Below the pieces are notes generated by a model. The model was not told the origin of the DNA, searched no databases, and worked only from the letters and a program-made list of their open reading frames with translations. DNA of 64,000 nucleotides from Georgenia thermotolerans (GTDB taxonomy: Bacteria > Actinomycetota > Actinomycetes > Actinomycetales > Actinomycetaceae), in NCBI RefSeq assembly GCF_009193185.1, contig NZ_VUKF01000021.1, forward strand, positions 21,169-85,168, written 5' to 3'. Made by a program: the position numbers and the translations under genes. Below, one piece after another: positions 8,457 through 16,095 of this stretch. Position 1 is the first letter of the stretch; every line of letters begins with the position of its first letter.

Positions 8457-9302
8457 ATGTCGAACGTCGACCGCCGCCAGCTCGGACACACCGGCGGCCC
8501 CATGGAGGACGAGCTCGAGGAGGCCTTCGACCGGCAGCTGGGCGAGGGGGTGCAGCGGCTGCACCGCCCGTGGCGGGAGATCCTGGTGACGGGATTCTTC
8601 GGCGGCACCGAGGTCGCCATCGGGATCCTGGCGTTCCTGCTCGTGCTCGAGCAGACCGACAGCCACCTGCTCGCCGGGCTGGCGTTCTCGATCGGCTTCC
8701 TCGCCCTGCTCCTCGGCCACAGCGAGCTGTTCACCGAGGGCTTTCTCATCCCGGTGCTCACGGTGGCCGCCCGCCGGGCGAGCTGGGCGCAGATGCTCAA
8801 GCTGTGGGGCGGGACCCTGGCGGCCAACCTCGTGGGCGGCTGGCTCATGATGTGGCTGATCGTCGCCGGTTTCCCCAGCCTGGCGGCGCCCCTGGTGGGG
8901 TCGGGCAGCCACTTCGCCATGGCCCCGCTGTCGGTCCAGTCGCTCAGCCTCGCCGTCCTCGCGGGTGCGGTCATCACGCTCATGACGCGGATGCAGCACG
9001 GCACCGACTCCATGCCGGCGAAGATCGCCGCGGCCGTCGCGGCGGCCTTCCTGCTCGCCGGCGGGCAGCTCTTCCACTCCGTCCTCGACTCGCTGCTCAT
9101 CTTCGGTGCCCTGCACACCGGCGAGGCGGGGTTCGGCTACGGCCAGTGGGCCCAGTGGTTCGCCTACACGGTGGTCGGCAACGTCGTCGGCGGGCTGGGG
9201 CTGGTCACCCTGCTGCGGCTGGTGCGCAGCAAGGAAAGGCTGCAGATGGAGTGGTCCAGCGTGCGTGGCGAGCAGGAGCAGCGGGGCGAGCCGGGCAGCT
9301 GA
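8457..9302 (+). CDS. Formate/nitrite transporter (FNT) family protein
   Basis: A 281-residue membrane protein of the FNT channel family (YfdC-like branch). A ~45-residue acidic cytoplasmic N-terminus precedes six hydrophobic segments. Recognisable family blocks are the broken-helix loop LGHSELFTEGFLIPVL near residues 82-97, KLWGGTLAANLVGGW and FAYTVVGNVVGGLGLVTLLR. FNT proteins form pentameric channels for formate, nitrite or other small monovalent anions. The YfdC branch is uncharacterised, so the substrate is open. Start ATG 8457 has GGGAGGG upstream. It stands alone, with no pyruvate-formate lyase or nitrite genes nearby. Confidence 0.87.
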   Translation: MSNVDRRQLGHTGGPMEDELEEAFDRQLGEGVQRLHRPWREILVTGFFGGTEVAIGILAFLLVLEQTDSHLLAGLAFSIGFLALLLGHSELFTEGFLIPVLTVAARRASWAQMLKLWGGTLAANLVGGWLMMWLIVAGFPSLAAPLVGSGSHFAMAPLSVQSLSLAVLAGAVITLMTRMQHGTDSMPAKIAAAVAAAFLLAGGQLFHSVLDSLLIFGALHTGEAGFGYGQWAQWFAYTVVGNVVGGLGLVTLLRLVRSKERLQMEWSSVRGEQEQRGEPGS

Positions 9303-9362
9303 TGCAGGAACGGCGGGGCGAGCCGGCGAGCTGGCGCCGTCGGCCGACCGGCCCCGCCGGCG

Positions 9363-10187
9363 TCAGGCCAGCTGGTCGAGGTAGACCCCGCCGCTGACCG
9401 TGGTGGCCCGGACCGCGACGAAGTCCTGACCCTCGGCGGGCCGGCCGGCGCCCTCGAGGGTGGAGACCACCTTGCCGCTGACGCTGCTGACGTCGGTCCA
9501 CACCGGGATGCCGCGCGGGACGCCGACCCGGACGTCGCCGGAGACGGCCTTGGCCCGGACCTCGCCGCGGCGCACGGCAGCGACGGTGATGTCGCCGGAC
9601 GCGGTCGTCAGCCGGGCGTCGGAGCGGGCGTCGCGCAGCTGGATCTCGCCGGAGGCGGTGCGCGCGACGACGTCGCCGTCCGTCTGGCCCAGGACGACGT
9701 CGCCCGAGGCGGTACTGATGCTGACGCTGCCGCCGGCGTGCTCGACCCGGACGTCGCCCGAGCCCGACCGCACCCGCAGGTCGCCGAGCGCCGCGCCGAT
9801 GGCCACCTCCCCGGAGCCGCTCTCGACGACGGCGGCGCCGCGCAGCTCGGCGAGGCGGACGTCCCCGGAGCCCGTGCGCACCCGGGTCTGGCCGAGCGAG
9901 CCGGTCGTGAGCAGGTCGCCGGAGCCGAGCTTGCTGGCCAGCGTGCTGCCCGCGGGCAGGTCCACGGTCACCGCGAGGTCGCGGAACGTGCCGAGGAAGT
10001 CCATCCAGCGCCGGGGCGCGAGGATGGTGACCTGGTCGCCGTGGTGGTCCACGCTCACCTGGTCGGCGTCGCGGCCCTCGACGGTCACCGTGGTCTCGGT
10101 GACCTCGCCGGCGCGGACGGTGAGGCGGCCGGCGCCGAGCTCGACGTAGAGCTCGACGGGGCGGGGGGTGGGGAACGCCTGGTGCAT
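9363..10187 (-). CDS. DUF4097 (putative adhesin-type beta-repeat) protein
   Basis: A 274-residue protein built of short beta-strand repeats typical of DUF4097. A motif of the form (T/G)GSGDVR or TASGDI/V recurs at roughly 17-residue spacing through about residues 90-220 (GSGDLL, GSGDVRLAE, GSGEVAI, GSGDVRVEH, ASGDVVLG, ASGEIQL, ASGDITV, VSGDVRVG). It has no signal peptide or membrane helix, so despite the adhesin label it is probably cytoplasmic. ATG 10187 has AAGGAG upstream. The ribbon-helix-helix gene ends 40 bp before it on the same strand, so both form one operon. This pairing is common in Actinobacteria but has no known function. Confidence 0.85.
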   Translation of the reverse strand: MHQAFPTPRPVELYVELGAGRLTVRAGEVTETTVTVEGRDADQVSVDHHGDQVTILAPRRWMDFLGTFRDLAVTVDLPAGSTLASKLGSGDLLTTGSLGQTRVRTGSGDVRLAELRGAAVVESGSGEVAIGAALGDLRVRSGSGDVRVEHAGGSVSISTASGDVVLGQTDGDVVARTASGEIQLRDARSDARLTTASGDITVAAVRRGEVRAKAVSGDVRVGVPRGIPVWTDVSSVSGKVVSTLEGAGRPAEGQDFVAVRATTVSGGVYLDQLA

Positions 10188-10227
10188 GGTGTCTCCTTCT
10201 CGCCGGCCGGTCGGCCGGGTGGTGGGG

Positions 10228-10725
10228 TCAGACCCAGCCGGTCATGCGGCGCCCGCGCTGGCGGGGCCCCGTGCCGGAGAGGTCGATGTCGATGACGCGC
10301 TCGCGGGTGGCGGCGCGCAGCGCGCCGACGATCCAGCTGTTGAGGGAGCGGCCGCTGCGCGCGGCGAGCTCCTCGGCGCGCGCCTTGACCGACTCGGGGA
10401 TGCGCACGGTGATCCGGGCGAGGGTCTCGCCGCCGTCGTCCTCGTCCTCCGGCGGCAGCGGCGCGGCGGCCGGTGCCGCCGGGACGTCGACGACGAGCTC
10501 GGGCTCCCGGCCGCGCAGCCGGACCTCCACGGCGCCGGCCGGCAGCTCGCTGGTGATCTCCGCGGCGGCCTGGGAGAGGGCGTCCATGAGCGCGAGGCGC
10601 ACCGCCGGCTCCAGCGCGGGCAGGAGCCGCTCGGCGGCGGCGCGGGTCTCCGCGCCGCCGGCCTCGGCCGTGGTGAGCAGGTCCTGACGGAGGCTCTCGA
10701 CGTACGGCGTGATGTCCATGGGCAT
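10228..10725 (-). CDS. Ribbon-helix-helix (HicB/Arc-like) DNA-binding protein
   Basis: About 165 residues. The N-terminal half is helical and Ala-rich. The C-terminal half carries an Arc/HicB-type motif, ARITVRIPESVKARAEELA followed by ARSGRSLNSWIVGALRAA, then a basic tail ending RQRGRRMTGWV. It lacks a toxin partner; the downstream gene encodes a DUF4097 protein. The start lies in a perfect palindrome (10726-10743). ATG 10725 has no ribosome site, so the transcript is probably leaderless. GTG 10728 and ATG 10719 are alternatives. Negative autoregulation through the palindrome is a reasonable inference. Confidence 0.8.
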   Translation of the reverse strand: MPMDITPYVESLRQDLLTTAEAGGAETRAAAERLLPALEPAVRLALMDALSQAAAEITSELPAGAVEVRLRGREPELVVDVPAAPAAAPLPPEDEDDGGETLARITVRIPESVKARAEELAARSGRSLNSWIVGALRAATRERVIDIDLSGTGPRQRGRRMTGWV

Positions 10726-10743
10726 CACTATGACGTCATAGTG
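10726..10743. promoter_or_regulatory. Perfect 18-bp palindrome, likely operator of the ribbon-helix-helix gene
   Basis: CACTATGACGTCATAGTG reads the same on both strands and abuts the start codon of the ribbon-helix-helix gene. Directly beyond it on the + strand (10741-10754) is a second, imperfect TGAC/GTCA arrangement (GTGACATCACGTCA). Ribbon-helix-helix proteins bind such short inverted repeats as tetramers. The position over the start of a probably leaderless mRNA would let bound protein block transcription. Assignment to this gene's product is inference. Confidence 0.65.
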
Positions 10744-10903
10744 ACATCACGTCAAGCGGGAGCGGTGGGCAGGTCGGCGACACGCCTGGCGGCGTCGTGG
10801 GTGCGGCGGCGCGGACGGCGGGCGGTGCCAGGGTGTTACGCCGGCGCCGGTGCCGGACATCTCCAGGGCGTGAGGCCGATACCGGACGAAGGATGTGACA
10901 CGG

Positions 10904-11494
10904 GTGCCGAACGACAGACAGCTGCGGTTCCGAGATCTCTACGCGCGGACCCGTGACGACGTCCTGCGGTTCGCCAAGCGGCGGGTCCACCCCTCCCACG
11001 CCGAGGACGTCGTGGCGGAGGTCTACCTCGTCGCCTGGCGCAGGCTCGAGGACGCCCCGCGCCTCGCGGGCCCGCAGCGCGCGTGGCTGTTCGGCATCGC
11101 CCGCCGGTGCCTCCTCAACGCCTACCGCGCCGACGGACGCCGCGCGGCCCTCGCCGTCCGGCTGGCCGCCGCCGGCGAGGTCGCGCACGCGGTGGCCGCG
11201 GATCACGACGGGGTGCACCAGCGGATCGACCTGGCCCGGGCCTGGCGCCGGCTCGGCGCCGAGGACCAGGAGGTCCTCGCGCTGACCGTCTTCGACGACC
11301 TGACCTCGACCGAGGCCGCCCAGGTGCTCGGCATCACCCCGCCCGCCTACCGGGTGCGGCTCATGCGGGCGCGCCGCCGGCTGCGCCAGCACCTCGACCA
11401 CCCCGCCCAGCCCACCGACGACATCGCCGACCCGGCCCCGACGGCCCGCGCCGGCGGGGCGATCGCGCCCCGAGCGAAGGAGACCACGCCATGA
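10904..11494 (+). CDS. RNA polymerase sigma factor, ECF (sigma-70 family)
   Basis: A 196-residue ECF sigma factor. Region 2 is visible as FRDLYARTRDDVLRFAKRRV...HAEDVVAEVYLVAWRRLED. Region 4 is in the second half, with EDQEVLALTVFDDLTSTEAAQVLGI and the helix-turn-helix ending in YRVRLMRARRRLRQHL. GTG 10904 is preferred because AAGGA lies 10 nt upstream; GTG 10895 is one base from that site. The stop overlaps the ATG of the next gene (ATGA), a one-TM protein. Sigma/anti-sigma pairs are often coupled this way. Confidence 0.88.
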   Translation: MPNDRQLRFRDLYARTRDDVLRFAKRRVHPSHAEDVVAEVYLVAWRRLEDAPRLAGPQRAWLFGIARRCLLNAYRADGRRAALAVRLAAAGEVAHAVAADHDGVHQRIDLARAWRRLGAEDQEVLALTVFDDLTSTEAAQVLGITPPAYRVRLMRARRRLRQHLDHPAQPTDDIADPAPTARAGGAIAPRAKETTP

Positions 11495-12324
11495 CCGCCA
11501 CCGACGCCGCGCTGCGCACCCTCGACGCCGGCGGGCCGACCAGCCCGGCCGAGCGTGCCCGGCTCGACGCCCGGATCGAGCGCATGCTCGCCGCCGAGCC
11601 CGTCCCCGTCCTCGCCGCACCGGCGCCCGCCCGGCCGGGCCGGCGTCCCCGACGCGTCCTGGCGCTCGTCGGCGCGGCCGCCGCGATCGCCGTCGGCTTC
11701 GTCCTCGTGCCGGGGCCGGGTGACCGCCACGCCGCCTGGGCGACGTGGACGCCGACGCCGTCCGCGGCCGCGGCCTCCGAGGTCGCCGCGGTGGTCGAGG
11801 AGTGCCGCGCCCGGGTGGACCGCCACGGCCCGGCCACCTTCGACGCCGCCGCGGCGACGGTGGTGCTGTCCGAGCGGCGCGGGGACGTTCTCGCCGTCAT
11901 CCTGCGGGACCCCGCCCGCGACCTGTCGGCCCAGTGCCTGGCGGACGCGCCGGCGGGCACGGGAGCCGCCGACCTGCTCGAGTGGGGCGTGGCGGGCAGC
12001 GAGGGCCCGCCCGCCCTCGCCCCGGCGCGGGGGTTCCTGGAGGGGTCGATGGCCCAGTTCGGCGGCGACGAGCCGGTCTCCCTCACCGACGGCGCCGTCG
12101 GGCAGGACGTGGTCGGGCTGACCATCCACGCCGGAGGCCGCCGCGTGGAGGCCACCGTCCAGGACGGGCGGTACACCGCGTGGTGGCCGGGCCGCATCTT
12201 CGCGGACGAGGACGCCGGTCCCAGCGGCGCGGGCGGCCCCCGGCCGGACTTCACCGTCGATGTGACGCTCCGCGACGGCACCGTCATCCGCGACGCCCCG
12301 CCCTCGCGCCCGATCTGGCGGTAG
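11491..12324 (+). CDS. Single-pass membrane protein coupled to the ECF sigma factor (putative anti-sigma)
   Basis: A 277-residue protein that overlaps the sigma gene by 4 bp. The cytoplasmic N-terminus (about 50 residues) is followed by one membrane helix near residues 56-74 (VLALVGAAAAIAVGFVLV) and a ~200-residue extracytoplasmic part with two Cys (VVEECRARV, LSAQCLADA) that could form a disulfide. No zinc anti-sigma HxxxCxxC motif is visible. Gene order and topology suggest an anti-sigma or sensor role, but no family could be recognised from sequence. Confidence 0.75.
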   Translation: MTATDAALRTLDAGGPTSPAERARLDARIERMLAAEPVPVLAAPAPARPGRRPRRVLALVGAAAAIAVGFVLVPGPGDRHAAWATWTPTPSAAAASEVAAVVEECRARVDRHGPATFDAAAATVVLSERRGDVLAVILRDPARDLSAQCLADAPAGTGAADLLEWGVAGSEGPPALAPARGFLEGSMAQFGGDEPVSLTDGAVGQDVVGLTIHAGGRRVEATVQDGRYTAWWPGRIFADEDAGPSGAGGPRPDFTVDVTLRDGTVIRDAPPSRPIWR

Positions 12325-12521
12325 GGGCGACGGCTGCGGCCCGCCGGCAGCGGTGTCGTCCGGATGCCCCCACGACCGCCGCCCGGCGGTGTCGGGGCTC
12401 GACCCGGGTCCGCCGCCGGCCGTACTTTGCCCGCAGCTCGGCAGGCCTCGCGCGCTGCCGAGCTGTGCGCTCCGCGGGCGTAACGGGGCGGCCGTGGGGC
12501 GCACCCTGCTATACCTGCCGC

Positions 12522-12575
12522 GTGCCCGCCGCGTCCCCGCAACTGCCACCCGGCCCGGCCCGCCCGCCGGCATGA
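12522..12575 (+). CDS. Proline-rich 17-residue leader peptide upstream of the LysE exporter
   Basis: GTG 12522 opens a short frame, MPAASPQLPPGPARPPA, that ends in a TGA overlapping the ATG of the LysE-family gene (ATGA at 12572-12575). A TATACC element lies 6 nt before the GTG, so this would be a leaderless start. The exporter ATG itself has no ribosome binding site. Together these features suggest that the exporter is translated by coupling to this leader. Two Pro-Pro pairs (about residues 9-10 and 15-16) could slow ribosomes. The coding nature is inferred from layout alone. Confidence 0.45.
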   Translation: MPAASPQLPPGPARPPA

Positions 12576-13183
12576 CCGCCGCCCTGCTCGCCGGCGTCGC
12601 CGCCGGGTACGCCATCGCGATCCCGGTCGGCGCCATCGCGGCCTACCTGCTCACCCTCGGCGCTCAGCAGGGCTGGCGCACCGCGGCCGGGGGCGGACTG
12701 GGCGCGGCACTCGTCGACGGGCTCTACGCGGCGGTCGCCGTCTTCGTGGGCGCCCTCGTCGCGCCGGCCATCGCCACCGTCGCCGAGCCGCTGCGCTGGG
12801 GCTCCGCCGTGGTGCTCGTGGGGCTCGCACTCTGGCTGCTGCGGCCGGCGAGGCCCGACGGCCCGGCCGCGGCCGTCACACGGACGTCGCCGGGCCGGGC
12901 GTTCGCCACGGTCTTCGCGCTCACGCTGGTCAACCCCGCCACGGTGATCTACTTCGCCGCGCTCGTGGCGGGCTCGACGATCAGCGCCACGGCGGGGGCG
13001 GCCGAGCGGGCGGTCTTCGTGCTCGGCGCGCTGGCGGCCTCCGCGAGCTGGCAGCTGCTGCTGGCCGGCGCCGGCGCGACGCTCGGGCGGTTCCTCTCCG
13101 GGCCCCGCGGCCGGCGCTGGACGGCGGTGCTCGGCGGCACCGCCGTCCTGCTGCTGGCCCTCCGCACCGCGCTCGGAGCCTAG
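12572..13183 (+). CDS. LysE family amino-acid exporter
   Basis: A 203-residue, six-helix LysE/RhtB-type exporter. The N-terminus GVAAGYAIAIPVGAIAAYLLTLGAQQGWRTAAGGGLGAALVDGLYA is the family signature with Gly/Pro in TM1, and LTLVNPATVIYFAALVAG matches the conserved NP loop of TM4. LysE-type proteins export amino acids or small metabolites; the substrate here is unknown. The ATG at 12572 has no purine-rich site and overlaps the end of a leader ORF. Upstream, 12325-12521 shows no gene. Confidence 0.87.
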   Translation: MTAALLAGVAAGYAIAIPVGAIAAYLLTLGAQQGWRTAAGGGLGAALVDGLYAAVAVFVGALVAPAIATVAEPLRWGSAVVLVGLALWLLRPARPDGPAAAVTRTSPGRAFATVFALTLVNPATVIYFAALVAGSTISATAGAAERAVFVLGALAASASWQLLLAGAGATLGRFLSGPRGRRWTAVLGGTAVLLLALRTALGA

Positions 13184-13289
13184 GAAGGCATCGCCGCCGG
13201 TGAGCGAGTGCTGCAACGGAGGCAGGAAGACCCGGGGGCTTCGAGTGCCGGCAGTACCCCCGACGTGTGCCGACGCGGGCTTGAGCTCG

Positions 13290-14870
13290 TCACAGCCCGA
13301 CGCCGAACACCAGCGGCACGATCGTGTAGAGCGCCACGATGATGACCGCGAGCGAGATGACGTTGAGCCACACGCCGGCTCGAACCATCTGCTTGATGGT
13401 CACCTCCCCGGAGCCGAAGGCCACCGCGTTCGACGGCGTCGCGACGGGGAGCATGTAGGCCGAGCACACGGCCAGGGTGACCGTGATGGTCATCAGCAGC
13501 GGATCCAGGCCGATCCCGACCGCGATGGCGCCGAAGATGGGGAAGAAGGCGGCGGCGGTGGCGGTGTTGGAGGTCAGTTCCGTCAGGGCCAGGCCGACGA
13601 CGGCCACGGCCAGGATGATGACGACGGGCGGCAGCCCGGCCAGGCCGCCGACCTCGTTCCCGATCCACTGGGAGAAACCGGTCGCAGAGAACATGGCCGA
13701 GAGGGACAGGCCGCCGCCGAAGAGCAGCAGCAGGCCCCAGGGGATCTCCTTGGCCGCGGACCAGCGCAGCAGCGGGGTGCCGGCCGGGTCCACCGAACGC
13801 TTCTCGGCGGGGACGAGGAAGCAGGCGATGGCGGCGGCCATGGCCACCTGGGTGTCCGAGATGGTGCCGAGGAACGGCAACGCGGAGGCGACCGCCGGGA
13901 TATCGGCGATGAAGGGCACGAAGACCCAGAAGAAGATGGCCAGCAGGAAGATGGTGGCCACGCGGCGTTCGGGGGTCGTCATCCGGCCGAGGTTGGCCAG
14001 CTCCTGACGGATCATCTCCGCTCCGCCCGGGATCCGATCCACCTCGGGCCGAAAGACCAGGCGGGTCAGCACGAGCCAGGCGATGATGAGCATGACCACG
14101 GCCCACGGCACGCCCACCAGCATCCAGCGGCCGAACTCCATGTCGAAGCCGTGGGCCTCGCCCAGATAGGCCTTCATCAACGCCATGGGCGGCTGGCCGA
14201 TGAGCGTGGCGGTCGAACCGATGGTCACGCCGTAGGCGACGCCGAGCAGCATCGACGCGGCGAACTTCGCACCGCCGGCCCGGCTGTCCACCCGGCGCAC
14301 CAGGCGCAGGATGGACACCGCGATCGGCACCATGATGACGGCGGTAGCCGTGTTGGACACCCACGCCGAGATGAAGGCCGAAGCGGCCATGAGCCCGAGC
14401 ACGATCTGCGTCGGGCGGGTGCCCACGGCGCGGATGGTCACCATGGCCACGCGAAGGTGCAGGTTGGACTTCTCCGTGGCGAGGCCCAGGATCACGCCGC
14501 CCATCACGAGGAAGACGACGGAGTCGGCGTAGGGGGCGGCGACCTCACCCATCGTGCCCATGCCGAACAGCGGGAACAGCACCAGCGGCAGCAGGGAGGT
14601 GACCGGGATCGGGGCAGCCTCCGTCATCCACCAGATCGCCATCCACAACGCGCAGCCCGCGACGGCCCTACCTTCGAAAGGCAGCGAGTCCGGCAGGACG
14701 AGGCCCAGGATCAGGCCGGCCGCCGGCCCGAGGGCGAGCAGCGCCCAGTTGCGCTTCGTGCCGCCGTCGAACGAGTCGGTACCCGTCTGTGGGGCGGGGG
14801 AGGCGTCGGGAGCCGGAAGCGTGGCCGCGGCGGACAGGCCTTTGTCCGGGGCAGGCGACTGGGGTGACAT
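13290..14870 (-). CDS. DASS (SLC13) family dicarboxylate/anion:sodium symporter
   Basis: A 526-residue divalent-anion:sodium symporter with a ~40-residue soluble N-terminus, then about 11-12 hydrophobic segments. Both Ser-Asn-Thr hairpin motifs that bind sodium and carboxylate are present: SNTATA at 172-177 and SNTATA at 434-439. The start ATG 14870 has GAGGG six bases upstream. The gene is divergent from a LysR regulator which is coupled to muconate-degradation genes, so the substrate may be muconate or a related dicarboxylate (inference). Codon use here and through 17.6 kb has more TTG/CTT-type codons than neighbours, hinting at transfer. Confidence 0.88.
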   Translation of the reverse strand: MSPQSPAPDKGLSAAATLPAPDASPAPQTGTDSFDGGTKRNWALLALGPAAGLILGLVLPDSLPFEGRAVAGCALWMAIWWMTEAAPIPVTSLLPLVLFPLFGMGTMGEVAAPYADSVVFLVMGGVILGLATEKSNLHLRVAMVTIRAVGTRPTQIVLGLMAASAFISAWVSNTATAVIMVPIAVSILRLVRRVDSRAGGAKFAASMLLGVAYGVTIGSTATLIGQPPMALMKAYLGEAHGFDMEFGRWMLVGVPWAVVMLIIAWLVLTRLVFRPEVDRIPGGAEMIRQELANLGRMTTPERRVATIFLLAIFFWVFVPFIADIPAVASALPFLGTISDTQVAMAAAIACFLVPAEKRSVDPAGTPLLRWSAAKEIPWGLLLLFGGGLSLSAMFSATGFSQWIGNEVGGLAGLPPVVIILAVAVVGLALTELTSNTATAAAFFPIFGAIAVGIGLDPLLMTITVTLAVCSAYMLPVATPSNAVAFGSGEVTIKQMVRAGVWLNVISLAVIIVALYTIVPLVFGVGL

Positions 14871-15002
14871 GGATATCCCTCGGAATGGTTGGTGGGGTCT
14901 CGGCAGTCCGGCGCGCTGGCCGACCTGCCGGTCGGCGCGGGGCCCGCGCCGTTGCTTCAGTGGCGCGCTCCACACTAGGGCGCGCGACCTAGAGGTTGAA
15001 GT

Positions 15003-15027
15003 ACATATTGGACGCCGATTGATATGT
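15003..15027. promoter_or_regulatory. Candidate LysR operator between the DASS transporter and lysR-cat genes
   Basis: ACATAT at 15003-15008 and its exact inverse ATATGT at 15022-15027 are separated by 13 bp, in the 241-bp divergent promoter region. One more matching base on the left and right flanks is visible (G...C side). LysR-type regulators of the CatR/BenM class bind interrupted AT-rich dyads of this kind. The region is clearly AT-richer than its flanks, as expected for back-to-back promoters. Confidence 0.6.
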
Positions 15028-15111
15028 TCATCGTCTTATTGGGGCTCGAACTGGTCTTTCCCTCGCGACCGAGAGGCTCCCTAGGGTGACCTGCGACGAA
15101 AGGGAGGCGGC

Positions 15112-16095
15112 GTGGACATCCGACAGCTGCGGTACTTCGTGGCCGTGGCCGAGGAGCGCCATTTCGGTCGTGCCGCCGAGCGCCTGCACATGGCGCAGCC
15201 GCCCCTGTCCCAGCAGATCAAGCAGCTGGAGGCCTCGCTCGACACCACCTTGCTCGAGCGCACCACCCGCAAGGTCGAGCTGACCGAGGCGGGCCGGCTG
15301 ATGCTCGAGCGCGCCCGGCGGGTCCTGGCCGACCTGGACGCGTTGGCCCACGACGTGCGCGAGGTCGGCCGTGGCGCGGCCGGCGTGCTGCGCGTGGGCT
15401 TCGCCGGCTCGGCCACCTACCGGCTCATGCCCTCCCTCGTCCAGGTGGCCCGCGCCGAGCTTCCCGGTGTGCAGCTGCAGGTCCAGGGGGAGCTGCTGAC
15501 CCCGGACATGGAACGGGCCCTGCTGGACAACCGTTTGGACGTGGCCGTGCTGCGTCCTCCGGTCCAGTCCCGCCAGGTCCACATGGAGGTCTTGGAGGAG
15601 GAGCGCCTGTTGGCCGCCGTGCCTCCCGGGCACCGATTGGCTCCGGCCACCGGCGACGTGTCCCTGTCCGAGCTGGCTGAGGAGGACTTCATCTTCTACC
15701 CGCCCACCTCGGCCATCGCCACCATCACGCGCGAGGCTTGTCGCCAGGCCGGTTTCCGGCCGCGCATCGTGCAGGAGGCCGGCGAGACGTCCACGCTGCT
15801 GGCCTTCGTCGGAGCCGGGATGGGCGTCGCGCTCGTGCCGGAGGGTGCCCGGTGGGCCGGCCCGCACGGGGTGGCCTACCGCCCGGTGACCGCCACGCCC
15901 GCCGTGGAGCTCGCCGTGGCCTGGTCGGCCGACCGGCGGACCGCCTTCGTGCCGGCCTTCCTGGAGCTGGCCCGCCGCGCGTCGGCCACTCTCGCCAGTC
16001 CGGAGCCGAAACAGAGCGTCGAACCCGGTTCTTGCCGTTCGGCCAGCACCACCAGCCCCACCGACACGACCACCCCTGCTGAGGAACGCCCGTGA
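15112..16095 (+). CDS. LysR family transcriptional regulator (CatR/CatM-like)
   Basis: A 327-residue LysR regulator. The N-terminal winged helix, MDIRQLRYFVAVAEERHFGRAAERLHMAQPPLSQQIKQLE, is almost a family consensus, and the ~200-residue sensor domain follows. The residues after about 295 form an unusual Ser/Thr/Pro-rich tail. GTG 15112 has AGGGAGG upstream. The stop overlaps the GTG of the muconate cycloisomerase gene (GTGA), so regulator and enzyme are translationally coupled. In catabolic clusters, CatR-type proteins respond to cis,cis-muconate. That effector is inferred from the neighbours. Confidence 0.9.
   Translation: MDIRQLRYFVAVAEERHFGRAAERLHMAQPPLSQQIKQLEASLDTTLLERTTRKVELTEAGRLMLERARRVLADLDALAHDVREVGRGAAGVLRVGFAGSATYRLMPSLVQVARAELPGVQLQVQGELLTPDMERALLDNRLDVAVLRPPVQSRQVHMEVLEEERLLAAVPPGHRLAPATGDVSLSELAEEDFIFYPPTSAIATITREACRQAGFRPRIVQEAGETSTLLAFVGAGMGVALVPEGARWAGPHGVAYRPVTATPAVELAVAWSADRRTAFVPAFLELARRASATLASPEPKQSVEPGSCRSASTTSPTDTTTPAEERP

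Noticed and set aside
10228..10728. HicAB toxin-antitoxin system
   Set aside because: The DNA-binding protein has an Arc/HicB-like motif, but no HicA-type toxin is adjacent; the partner is a DUF4097 protein.
13200..14867. A 555-codon plus-strand frame opposite the DASS transporter
   Set aside because: The translation is His/Gly/Asp-rich repeats typical of antisense reading of a membrane protein.
14868..15111. A riboswitch in the transporter/regulator gap
   Set aside because: No conserved stem set was seen; the dyad and promoter-like AT-richness explain the region.
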